A stretch of 64,000 bases of DNA from Cymodocea nodosa (taxonomy: Eukaryota; Streptophyta; Magnoliopsida; Alismatales; Cymodoceaceae). Shown piece by piece: positions 37,718 to 48,365 of the stretch (its first letter is position 1; every line of letters begins with the position of its first letter). The position numbers and the translations under genes were made by a program. Under the pieces are notes generated by a model, which did not search any database, was not told the DNA's origin, and saw nothing but the letters and a program-made list of their open reading frames with translations. The stretch spans positions 5,146,001 through 5,210,000 of the forward strand of contig JAZBRI010000011.1 of assembly GCA_036874045.1 (NCBI GenBank). The letters are read 5' to 3'.

Positions 37718-38956
37718 TGTAGGATCGTTTGTATCACAAGAGGGAGGTGAATTGTGTCTTTAGTAATTAAATACTAGTAGATAAAACAAGAGTATAAAAC
37801 ACTCTAAATGAAATTCTATTCTTTTATTTCAAGATAGAATTTACAATATCTTTTCAGCTCAATTCCCTTCTTGATGGTTTTGATACAGTAATGTTCGATA
37901 TATAATTCAAATAAGAAAACAAAGCTCTTATTCAAAACTAGTTTTGAATTGTATATAACCTGATCTTTATGCACACAGCTTCTTTCTTTCTCTTTGCTCA
38001 GCTTCTATATCTCTTCTTCTCTAGTTGTCGAATTTCCAGACTTCTTACATTTGCAGCTCCTTTTCTAAAATTGCTTGGAATTTAAACTTCTTTTGATGTT
38101 GGAGAATTTTTCAAAATATGAATATTCAAACTTAACTTTTCAGTTAGGGATCTGGATTGAATATTCAAACTTGGTTTTTGAGATTGGGATCCTCTATTGT
38201 AATGTAGCTTGTAATCTCTATTAGTAGTCGAACTCTGTTGTCTTTCACCTTCAGCATGTTCATCCACTTGATCCACAATCCACGTACTAATTTTCTCTTT
38301 AATCCAAATTACTTTCTATTTTAATTTCCACTTTCTCCACTAACATTTTGAATTTTCACGATCTCCACTTCGTAGATTCACCGAAACTTTTTCTTCCTAG
38401 AGTCTTGTAGAATATCTTCTAAGTCTTCGATTTAGTCGAACATTTATCCTTTAAGTCCTGTAAAAACTCAAACACTTATCCTTTAACTCTTTGAGTTTTT
38501 GCACTTGCAAAACACATGACTAAACAAAGAAACTTATCTGTTCGTTAGTCCTTTTATAAAACTAGAACAGTTATCTATCCATGCGTATAAAAACTCAAAC
38601 AGTTATCTAACTATTCGATTTTTCATTACCAAATGCACATGGAAAACACGTGACAACTTAAAATATTAAAAACACATGTGTAGATAACCTTAACTATACG
38701 AGTTTTTAACATAAACTATTTGATAGAAACGAAACGTTAACTATTCGAAAGTTTAACTATCCGAAACGTTAACTATCCGAAAGTTTAACTATTGCAAATC
38801 TAACTCTTTAGAAATATTTAATTTATCTGACCTAAAAATTAAACTTTCTGATAATCTGTTAACTATTATACTTAGAGAAATATACTTAGAGAATATTATG
38901 TAGACTTATTTAAATACGTTAATAAAGCATATATCATCAAAATTAAATACCTAACA
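37718..38956 (-). repeat. Element C 5' LTR (1239 bp)
   Basis: It has the same ends as the 3' LTR (TGTAGG...CTAACA). A minus-strand TATAAAAG at 38551-38558 is the promoter candidate. The U3 part (38640-38860) has alternating AACGTTAACTATCCGAAAG modules, one more than the 3' LTR. Its terminal 380 bp or so is duplicated at 40070-40462. Confidence 0.94.
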
Positions 38957-39818
38957 ATAGATAAGTCTTTGAGTTTTATAAAATGACTAACGAACAAATA
39001 AGTTTGTTGTGTTTAGTCACATGTTTTGTAGGTGCAAAAAACTCGATGAGTTACAGATAAGTGTTTGAGTTTTTACAAGACTTAAAGGATAAGTGTTCGA
39101 CTAAATCGAAGACTTAGAAGATATTCTACAAGACTCCAATAAGATAAAGTTTCGGTGAATCTATGAGTGGAGATCGTGGAAATTCAAAATTATAGTGGAG
39201 AAACTAGAAACTCAAAAAGATAGTAATTTGGATTAAAGAAAAAAATTAGTACGTAGATTATGGATTAAGTGGATGAACATGCTGAACGTGAAAGACAACA
39301 AAGTTTGACTACTAATAGAGAGTACGAGCTACATTACAATAGAGGATCCCAATCTCAAAAACCAAGTTTGAATATTCAATCTGAATCCCTAACTGAAAAG
39401 TTAAGTTTGAATATTCATATTCTGAAAAGTTCTCCAACATTAGAAGTTCGAAATTCCAAGCAATTTCAGAAAAGGAGGTGTAAACGTAAGAAGTCTGAAA
39501 ATTCAACAACTGGAGAAGAAGAGATATAGAAGCTGAGCAAAGATAAGGAAAGAAGTTGTGTGCATAAAGATTAAGTTTTATATAATTTGAAAATAGTTTT
39601 GAATAAGAGCTTTATTTTTCTATTTTTATTGTATATCGAACATTACTGTATCAAAACCTTCAAGAAGGGAATTGAGCTGAAAAGATATTGTAAATTCTGT
39701 CTTTACATAAAGAATAGAATTTCATTTACGAGTGTTTCATGCTCGTATTTTATCTACTGGTATTTTAATTACTAAAGACACAATTCACGCCCCCTCTATT
39801 GATACAGACGATTCTACA
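38957..39818 (+). repeat. Element H 5' LTR, second part (first copy)
   Basis: It begins with the second ATAGA and continues the H LTR to CGATTCTACA. TATAAAAT at 38977-38984 is the TATA candidate. The PBS TGGTATCAGAGC follows at 39821-39832. With 26998-27346 it makes a full LTR. Confidence 0.92.
39269..39529 (+). CDS. Candidate leader ORF inside the C/H-family LTR
   Basis: An 86-codon sense-strand frame starts MDEHAERERQQSLTTNRE, about 290 bp after the TATA candidate, so in the R/U5 leader. It is Gln/Ser/Asn-rich and hydrophilic. Related frames are open in both C LTRs (27929-27696 and 38276-38082, minus) and in the duplicated LTR (from 40775). The opposite strand is also open here, so low stop density may explain it. 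I know no homologue. It could be a spurious or regulatory upstream ORF. Confidence 0.25.
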   Translation: MDEHAERERQQSLTTNREYELHYNRGSQSQKPSLNIQSESLTEKLSLNIHILKSSPTLEVRNSKQFQKRRCKRKKSENSTTGEEEI

Positions 39819-39913
39819 ACTGGTATCAGAGCATTTTATCTTAATTAAGAGCTTTTATTTCTCTATTTAGGAATCAGTTTTTCCTATCATTTACACAGGA
39901 TCATTTGTTTAAA

Positions 39914-40069
39914 ATGGATAATACTGAAATCTTAGTTATGACTAAGGGATAAACCACTAATCGTCCTCCTATGTTCGAAGGTAGCAATTATGGCTACTGG
40001 AAATATAGGATGAAAGTATTCTTTCAGTCAATCAATTTCAAACTATGGCATATAATTAGCAATCAAACT
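39914..40069 (+). pseudogene. Element H gag start, first (truncated) copy
   Basis: The first 50 or so codons of gag start at MDNTEILVMTK, with a TAA where C has Gln, then RPPMFEGSNYGYWKYRM. It stops at TTAGCAAT, where the tandem duplication restarts with C LTR sequence. The complete gag is the second copy at 54687. Confidence 0.85.
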
Positions 40070-40462
40070 CAAACAGTTATCTATCCATGCATATAAAAAC
40101 TCGAACAGTTATTTAACTATTCAATTTTTCATTACCGAACGCACATGGAAAACACGTGACAACTTAAAACATTAAAAACACACGTGTAGATAACCTTAAC
40201 TATACGAGTTTTTAATATAAACTATTTGATAGAAATGAAACGTTAACTATTCGAAAGTTTAACTATCCGTAACGTTAACTATCTGAAAGTTTAACTATTG
40301 CAAATCTAACTCTTCAGAAATATTTAATTTATCCGACATAAAAATTAAACTTTCCGATAATCTGTTAACTATTATACTTAGAGAAATATACTTAGAGAAT
40401 ATTATGTAGACTTATTTAAATACGTTAATAAAGCATATATCATCAAAATTAAATACCTAATA
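40070..40462 (-). repeat. Duplicated end of the element C 5' LTR
   Basis: It closely matches 38570-38956 and ends in AAATACCTAATA, then ATAGA. It is not attached to any C internal region, so it is a by-product of the tandem duplication. Confidence 0.88.
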
Positions 40463-41211
40463 ATAGACAAGTCTTTGAGTTTTATAAAATGACTAATGAA
40501 CAAATAAGTTTGCTATGTTTAGTCACATGTTTTGTAGGTGCAAAAAACTCGATGAGTTACAGATAAGTGTTTGAGTTTTTACAAGACTTAAAGGATAAGT
40601 GTTCAACTAAATCGAAGACTTAGAAGATATTCTATAAGACTCCAAGAAGATAAAGTTTCGGTGAATCTACGAGTGGAGATCGTGGAAATTCAAAATTATA
40701 GTGGAGAAAGTGGAAACTCAAAAAGATAGTAATTTGGATTAAAGAAAAAAATTTGTACGTGGATTATAGATTAAGTGGATGAACATGCTGAACGTGAAAG
40801 ACAACAGAGTTCGACTACTAATAGAGAGTATGAGCTACATTACAATAGAGGATCCCAATCTCAAAAACCAAGTCTGAATATTCAATTTGAATCCCTAACT
40901 GAAAAGTTAAGTTTGAATATTCATATTCTGAAAAGTTCTCCAACATTAGAATTTCGAAATTCCAGGCAATTTCAGAAAAGGAGCTGTAAACGTAAGAAGT
41001 CTGAAAATTCGACAACTGGAGAAGAAGAGATACAAAAGCTAAGCAAAGATAAGGAAAGAAGTTGTGTGCATAAAGATCAGGTTTTATATAATTTGAAAAT
41101 AGTTTTGAATAAGAGCTTTATTTTTCTATTTGAATTGTATATCGAACATTACTGTATCAAAACCTTCAAGAAGGGAATTGAGTTGAAAAGATATTGTAAA
41201 TTCTGTCTTTA
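40463..41211 (+). repeat. Element H 5' LTR, duplicated copy, before G
   Basis: It matches 38957-39710. It ends in TTCTGTCTTTA, where G begins. The continuation CATAAAGAATAG is found after G at 54479. The leader ORF candidate is open here from 40775. Confidence 0.92.
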
Positions 41212-42793
41212 TGTTGAGTATTTTTGTTTTAATGATGTGTGCTGAATGAAAATAATCATATTTGCTCAATTACTATTTGCTTGTGAAAAGAAATTAAAAT
41301 CATCAATTAATACAGAAAAAGCTTACTGATATAAATACTTGTCTGTATTGGATCTGAAGTTAAGAACTAATCGTTTGATTGCATTAATTTCTCATTTAGC
41401 TAAACGTTAAGTTAACGTGTGTTTTTATTGAAAAGCATGATATGTTTTAATGTTATATCTTCTATATCATGAACAGTGCACGTTTAGACAACTCGTTAAG
41501 TTAGAGTTTTGTTTGTATAGAGGTCACGTGAGAACTCGTTAAATTAGAGGCTTAAAGGTTAAAATAGGTCACGTGATAACTCGTTAAGTTAGTGAGTAAA
41601 AGAAGAGACGAACTTGTTAAGTTAGTGTTATACACGTGGTGAAATTATAAGTTACGAATGTTGTATTGTATCACGTGAGGTGCACATGTTTAACTCGTTA
41701 AGTTAACATAAGTAAACACGTTGAGTTGCTATATTGAACACTAAGGCAACGTGTTAGGTTAGCGTTATAAACTTAAGTTGTTATTTTTGCACGTGGTAAA
41801 ATTCTTATTATAAAAACATTTGTTTATTACTAGTTCGTTGAGTTATCATAACACAACGGAGATGGTTCGTTGAGATAGCATAACACCATGGACATAGTTC
41901 ATTGAGTTAGCTACAGTACTTGTCACATGAAATGGCACATGAGGAACTCGTTAAGTTAGAAACGTTAAGTTATATATATACTTGTGTTACTCGTTCAGTT
42001 AACATTAAAGTAACGACTTCTTATAACACTGATGAAAAACTTTTGGATGAGAAAGTTTATTTTGCAGGAAATTTTTCAGAGATCCAAGATTGATGATTAA
42101 AGAAAATTTGAAATATAAATGTGGGTTAGAACGTGTGTGTTTCGATGAAGGAAAAAAAAAAGACGTGGAGAAGTGGAAAACTAGTGGTGGTCAAACGTGA
42201 AGGATATGCATGAAATGAAGATACAGTATAAAAGGCATAGAATTCTCGTTGATCAATTTATCCTTGCACACAAAACGAAAAATGTTTTCAAGGATCAAAC
42301 CATCCCTGCACACTAAAAGAAAAATCTTTTTCAAGGATCAAAAACACCTTCTCGGGGAAAATCTCTCAAGTGGAAGAAAGTTCAGTGAAGCATAAAAAGG
42401 TAAGATTTTCATCACTGAAGATTTGAAGTATCGGAAGAAAGCAAATTTGGTGAAGCATGAAAAGACAAGATATTCGTCACTGAAGAATTGCTGAAGAAGA
42501 AAAAGAAGAAGAAGAAAGATCTTAAACAGGGAGAAAAGTTTTAAATTCTGCAAATTAGTTTTCTCTATTTGTAGTTATGAAATTGTTTAGATGATACATG
42601 GTATCAAAATATAATTGCATCTACAATTTCTGAGGAGAATTGAATTGTATATTGTAATTGAAACCTTGATTAAAAATGATTTTATAAAAACAATGTCTTG
42701 ACTTGTTTTTGAGTTTTAAAGTTTCAATTATATATCATAAAATATTAAAAATACACAATTCACCCCCCTCTTGTGTAGCCATATGATCCTACA
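41212..42793 (+). repeat. Element G 5' LTR (1582 bp)
   Basis: It starts TGTTGAGTATTTTTG and ends GATCCTACA. The U3 region has many AACTCGTTAAGTTA copies mixed with CACGTG cores, and a single copy of a 32-bp unit (GTTCGTTGAGTTATCATAAC...) that occurs three times in the 3' LTR. An AAGAAGAAAAAGAAG stretch lies near 42493. Confidence 0.95.
42227..42234 (+). promoter_or_regulatory. TATA box of the element G 5' LTR
   Basis: TATAAAAG in the context CAGTATAAAAGGCATAG. It is conserved in the 3' LTR (53908-53915), in F (26736-26743, minus) and in I (59005-59012, minus). Transcription probably starts near 42258. Confidence 0.75.
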
Positions 42794-42795
42794 AG

Positions 42796-42807
42796 TGGTA
42801 TCAGAGC
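42796..42807 (+). other. Element G primer-binding site
   Basis: TGGTATCAGAGC, a perfect complement of the initiator-Met tRNA 3' end, two bases after the LTR. Confidence 0.95.
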
Positions 42808-42993
42808 TTTGTTAATAATCTTTGATATAAAATCGATACCAACTTATTTAATATCATTGCTTATTCTACCTTCCTTGTTTTTAAACAAAAATTAATATCT
42901 AAGCATACGTTTAACTCTATTGATTTAAGGCTCAAGTTGTTTTAAAGTTTTTAGACTATTTAAAATCAAATAGGTTGAAAAATCTAAGGTAAA

Positions 42994-44103
42994 ATGGCTA
43001 CTGGAAATGGTAATTTTTCTTTATATGAAGGCCAAAATCTTAATCGTCCTCCTTTATTTGATGGAATACATTTTGAATATTGGAAATATAGGATGACTGT
43101 TTTTCTTGAAAGTATAGATCATAAGTTGTGGTTCATGATTTCTAAACCATATACTCCGTTAACTACTCCTTATAATACTTGGACAATTACTGAAATAGAA
43201 AATGAAACTCTGAATGCTAAGGGCTTAAATATTTTATTTTGTGCATTGAGTTATGAACAGTTCAGTAAAGTGTCGGCATATAAATCTGCTTATGAGGTGT
43301 GGCAAGCATTAGAAGTTTCACATGAAGGTACTTCTCAAGTTAAAGAGACAAAAATAAACATGTTGATTCATAAGTATGAACTCTTTAAGATGCATGAAGA
43401 CGAAAATATTTCTGAGATGTTTTCCAGATTTCTTGATATCATAAACTCTTTAAAATGTTTAGGAAAGAATTTTGAACAAAAGGATTTGGTGAGGAAAATT
43501 CTCAGATCCCTAAGTTCTAAATGGTCTCAGAAAGTAACATCAATTGAGGAATCACGAGATTTAAATGTTTATTCTATGAATGAACTTATAGGAAATTTAA
43601 CAGCTTATGAAATTCAATTAAATGAATCACTGAGTCACAACAAACTAAAAATGAAGAAAGAAATAGCCTTCGAAATTAATTCAGATTCTGATATATCTAC
43701 TGATTCTGACGAGGATTTGATTTTGCTGACTAGGAAATTCAAGAAAGCATGGAAAGCTAGGAAACAGCAAAGGAACAAAAATGATAAACCCTCAACGTCA
43801 AAATCATTGAATGACAAGAATTCTTCATCCAGAAAGTATGTATGTTACAATTGTAAGAAACCTGGACATCTTTCTCTAGATTGTCCTATGAGGACAAATG
43901 AAAAGCAAAGTAGGACAAATCAAAAGAAGACGGCTCAGAAAACTCAGAAAAAGTTTTACAAGAAAAAGGCTTTGAAGGTCACTTGGGATGACACGTCTGA
44001 AGAGTCTGAATCTGAGGAATCAGCATCAAAATCTTCACATTTAGAAGGAGAACAAGAGTTAGAAGACGTTGCTCATGTGTGCTTCATGGCAGATGAGTTT
44101 GAG
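42994..44103 (+). pseudogene. Element G gag, main part (370 codons), open frame
   Basis: Gag forms the particle and binds RNA. The start MATGNGNFSLYEGQNL is the first Met after the PBS and is shared with F. The N-terminal RPPLFDGIHFEYWKYRM motif and a capsid-type helical region fill roughly residues 1-220. The knuckle CYNCKKPGHLSLDC at residues 284-297 fits CX2CX4HX4C. A Lys-rich stretch, an acidic Ser/Glu stretch and VCFMADEFE follow. The frame stays open past the predicted donor to a TAG at 44479-44481, so unspliced RNA gives about 495 residues. It may still produce Gag. I list it as a pseudogene because the element's pol is broken. Confidence 0.88.
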
Positions 44104-45257
44104 GTAATATCTGATCCTAAAAGTCATTCAGATTTCAACTTTGATGAATTATTATGTGCTTATCATGCATTATTACAAAAACTTAAAGTATGTAAACTGG
44201 AAAATAAGAATATTAGAAAATCTTCATCCATTATGGAAGAAGAAAATTGTTTCCTGTCTACTACTTTAGAAAAGTTTAAATGTGATAATGAAAATCATGC
44301 TAGAGATTTGCAAAAATTTAGATTTAATGAATGTATCTTGCATGAACAAATACAAAATGTAAATGCTGAAAAATTAAAGATAGAATCTGAAAATGAAATG
44401 TTGAGAAACAATATAAATGAACTTGAATTAGAAATAGATAAATTAAAACTGAGAGAGCAAGATTTAAATTCTACCTTTTAGAAATGGAATTTAAGTCAAA
44501 CTAAGTTAGATAAACTAACTAGTACCCCTACGGTGTCTTATAAATTTGGCTTAGGATTTGATTATCTTGAATATCTTGAATCTAAAGCCAATAAAGGATT
44601 TATTAGTTGCAGTTCAAGTAAGACAAAAATTCCTTTTATTATGAAACAAGGTAATAAATATGTAGAAGTAGATACTTCAAGGGATGAATCATGCAGTAAT
44701 TATATAAATCAATGTGATTTGTCAAATTGTACTTCTAACATGACTATAAATGTTTCTAAAAATCTTGTTCTTGTTCTGGAAATTCAGTTTCTAATGTTTC
44801 TAAAATTTCAGACAATTGTAGTAAACTGAAAATTCAGAAACCTGAGCATGTAATTCAATACACTGGTATTAGACCAATTACTCATTCTGCATGTGATAAA
44901 ACAAAAAATTCTTGTGTAGAAAAAGATTTTGTATGTACGGAAAGTGTTAATACAAGTACAAAATCTTGGTATGAACTTACAGAAATGTATAAGCATGACC
45001 AAAATAAATTAACATCTGATAAAAATATGTTTGGTCTTGATTATACTACATCTTAAAACAAAAAGAATGATTGCAAAAGCAATAATGCTATATGTGAGTA
45101 TGAAGCTAATGATAAATCAATAGTACTTACAACTAATAAGAATATAAATGATAATGTTAAACTATTTTTAAACAAAAAGAAGAAATATGCGTTTAATGAA
45201 CTTCGTCCTCAACAACATTGGGTACCAAGAAAAAGTTTTTCTTAATTTGTGTTGCAG
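44104..45257 (+). other. Predicted gag-pol intron of element G, also encoding the Gag tail
   Basis: The donor TTTGAG|GTAATA lies after codon 370 and the acceptor TTTGTGTTGCAG|GAG at 45257. Removing 1154 nt joins the frames in phase 0 (GAG then GAG GAA ACA). The unspliced tail is heptad-like (LHEQIQNVNAEKLKIESENE) and ends after HWVPRKSFS in TAA at 45243-45245. A TAG at 44479, a one-base loss near 44770 and a TAA near 45054 are decay relative to F. TTAAT, overlapping the tail's stop, could serve as branch point, although it is only about 12 nt from the acceptor. Confidence 0.65.
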
Positions 45258-48200
45258 GAGGAAACAACATCAAAATGGCTCTTGGACAGTGGAGCGTCAA
45301 GTCACATGACCGGACAAAAAAAGTCTATTACAAAATTTTACAAATACCATGAAAGGAAGTGTAACATTTGGAAACAAAAGCGAAGATAAAATCATAGGTA
45401 TGAGCAATGTTCAAATAACTCCTAATTGTGTTATTTCGAATGTACTATATGTAGAAAACCTAGGATTTAATTTGCTGGGTGTCATAAAATTAACTGAAAA
45501 TGGATATTATGTAGTGTTTGAAGATAATGTATGCAAAATAATTGATAAAAATACAGATGAAATTAAGTTTATTGCTAAAAGAAAAGGTTCTGTATGTATT
45601 TTATCTTTACCTTCTATTGTAGTTGATTTAAATTCATGTTTGCTAGCTGAAACTAGTGATGCATATCTATGGCATAGAAGGATTGGGCATATAAATATGA
45701 GACTGTTACATAAATTATCTAGAAAACATTTAGTGAGAGGTTTACCAAAGATTAAATACTCAAAGAACTTTATGTGTGATGCATGTGAGTTAGGTAAACT
45801 TCACAAAAACTCTTTTAAATCCAAAACTGATATTTCAAGCAAGAGAGTCTTAGAACTTATACATATGGATCTATTTGGACCAAAAAGAATCATGAGTCTT
45901 GGTGGTAAACGGTATGTATTTGTTTTAGTAGATGACTTCTCTAGATACACTTGGGTATATTTTCTAGCATCTAAGACAGAAGTTTTTGAAAAATTTAAAA
46001 TGTTTTGCAATTTTGTTCAAAATGAGCAAAGTGTCTCTATTCAAAAACATAGGAGTGATCATGGAACTGAATTTGATAATGATCAAATGGATAACTATTG
46101 TAATGAGCATGGCATTGATCACAGATTTTCTTTTCCAAGAGCACCGTGTCAAAATGGTGTTGTTGAGAGAAAGAATAGATCACTTCAAGAAATGGCCAGA
46201 ACTATGTTGAATGAACATAAGTTACCTCAAAATCTTTGGGCTGAAGCAGTAAATACAGCTTGTTATGTTATTAACATAAGTCATTTAAGACCTCATGTTA
46301 ATAAAACTCCTTTTGAAATTATGTTTAATAGGGTTCCCAAAATTTCTTATATGAAACCATTTGGCTGCAAGTGTTTTATTCTTAATACTAAGGATAAAAG
46401 GGATAAATTTCAAGCCAAATCGGATGAAGGAATTTTTGCAGGCTACTCTACTAGAAGTAAAGCCTATTGAGTATATAACAAGACTTCTAGGACTATTGAA
46501 GAAACCCTCCATGTAAGCTTCAATGAAAATTCTCTTAGAGAATCTCAATCTAAAGCTGATAATGATGACTTGATCAATTTTCCAAATGAGTTAGAGATCA
46601 ATAGAGAGATTGATGATTTATCTGAGAAAATCAAAAATATGAACTTAAATGATCAAACTAATGATGAAAGTGATGGACTTTCAGATGTTGATGAGAATAT
46701 TGAGGAAAATCAGAGAAATTGGTGTTATTCTTCATCACATCCCATTACTCAAGTCATTGGTAATATGAATGAGGGAGTTAAAACTAGAGCTTCAGTAAAT
46801 TTAAATAGTATGTGTATGTTTGTTTCTATGGTGGAACCAAGGAATATACAAGAAGCATTATCTGATGAAAATTGGATAGTGGCAATGCAAGAAGAACTAA
46901 ATCAATTCATCAGAACTGATGTATGGGAATTAGTCTCTCCACCAAAAAATCAGTCCATAATAGGTACAAAGTGGATCTTTAGAAACAAAACTAACGAAAC
47001 TGGTCAAATTATAAGGAATAAAGCTAGATTAGTTGCATAAGGGTATACACAGGAAGAAGGATTAGATTATGATGAAACATTTGCTCCTATGGCTAGGTTA
47101 GAAAGTATTAGAATATTATTGGCCTATGCTTGTTATATGGATTTTAAATTATATCAAATGGATGTAAAGAGTGCATTTCTAAATGGTTTAATTAATGAAG
47201 AAGTCTATGTAAAACAACCACCTGGATTTGAAGATATTAAAAATCCTGACTTTGTGTATAAATTAAAGAAAGCCATATATGGTTTGAAGCAAGCACCTAG
47301 ATCATGGTATGAAAGATTGTCTACTTTTTTAATAGAAAAAGGCTATATCATGGAAAAAGTGGATCATACTCTATTTATTAAGAGAGATGGTAAAGATCAA
47401 ATTGTTGCTCAAATATACGTAGATGATATAATCTTTAGAACAACCTCTGATAAGTTGATAGAAATATTCTCTGAAGAGATGACTAATCAGTTTGAAATGA
47501 GTATGATAGGAGAACTTTCATATTTTCTAGGACTTCAAATTAAGCAAATGGATAAAGGTATATTTTTAAATCAGGAAAAATATGTAGATGAAATGCTTAA
47601 GAAATTTAATTTTAATGATACAAGGATTCGAGGAACTCCTATGAGTACTACTTTAAAGTTAGATATTGATGACATAGGAAAATCTATAGATCAAAGAAAA
47701 TACAGAAGTATGATTGGTTCTTTACTTTATTTGACTGCTAGTAGACCTGATATTATGTTTGCTGTGTGTGTTTGTGCTAGATTTCAATCTAATCCTAAAG
47801 AATAACACTTAATTGCAATTAAAAGAATATTTAGATATATACAAGGAACTAAAAATTTCGGACTGTATTATTCTAAGGATAGTTCAATAGATCTTATGGG
47901 ATATACTAATGCTGATTATGTAGGATCTAAATCTGATAGAAAGAGTACTAGTGGCACATGTCAATTATTGGGAAATAATTTTGTGTCATGGTTTAGTAAA
48001 AAGCAAAACTGTGTGCAGTTTCTACTACAGAAGCTGAATATGTTGCTGCTGCACTGTGTTGCACTCAGATTCTGTGGATAAGGCAAACTTTAGAAGATTT
48101 TGGATTATCTTATGATACAACTAAGATTTACTGTGACAGTAGTTCTGCAATAAATCTTTCCAAAAATCCTGTATTACATTCAAGAGCAAAGAATATAGAG

Positions 48201-48365
48201 GTTAGACATCATTTTCTAAGACATAACGTAATTAAAGGAAAAATTAAATTAGAATTTGTGTCTAGTAAAAATCAATTAGTTGATATATTTACAAAACCTC
48301 TAGACGAAAATACATTCTGCAACATTAGATTAAATTTAGGTATTTGTAGGCTATGTGATGTGTAG
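45258..48365 (+). pseudogene. Element G pol (protease, integrase, RT, RNase H)
   Basis: Protease begins EETTSKW and has LDSGASSHMTG. One extra A in an A-run near 45320 shifts the frame. From 45349 integrase reads for 373 codons, with zinc finger LWHRRIGHIN ... CDACELGKLH, core VLVDDFSRYTW, SDHGTEFDND, and a glutamate in NGVVE. It stops at TGA 46468-46470. RT follows with TAA at 47038 and the IYVDDIIF motif near 47416-47440. TAA at 47803 and a one-base slip near 48015 break RNase H, which ends in RLCDV at TAG 48363-48365. All domains are present, so decay is recent compared with C or B. Confidence 0.93.

Larger units (their letters stand above)
27347..38956 (-). mobile_element. Element C: complete Copia (Sirevirus-like) element with ORF3, TSD ATAGA
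   Basis: Two LTRs (27347-28532 and 37718-38956) flank gag-pol, a 2-kb spacer, ORF3 and a PPT cluster, all on the minus strand. ATAGA occurs at 27342-27346 and 38957-38961. The target is the 5' LTR of plus-strand H. Total length is 11.6 kb. It differs from H, B, F and G in lacking the gag-tail segment between gag and pol, with the junction at the predicted splice sites. Many stops and frameshifts indicate an old copy. Confidence 0.95.
38575..41211 (+). repeat. Tandem duplication (period about 1506 bp) spanning the C/H junction
   Basis: Unit 1 is about 38575-40069. Unit 2 runs from about 40070 to 41211 and resumes after element G at 54479. Each unit contains the end of the C 5' LTR, the ATAGA junction (38957 and 40463), the H LTR part and the H gag start. 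Because unit 2 contains C's junction, the duplication happened after C inserted. Because G splits only unit 2, the simplest reading is that G came later. Confidence 0.85.

Noticed and set aside
44104..45257. Simple stop-codon readthrough as the way to make Gag-Pol
   Set aside because: F has two in-frame stops 9 nt apart (TAA then the acceptor TAG), and A and H also place several stops before pol. Single readthrough would not reach pol. Splicing explains the data better, though decay clouds the picture.
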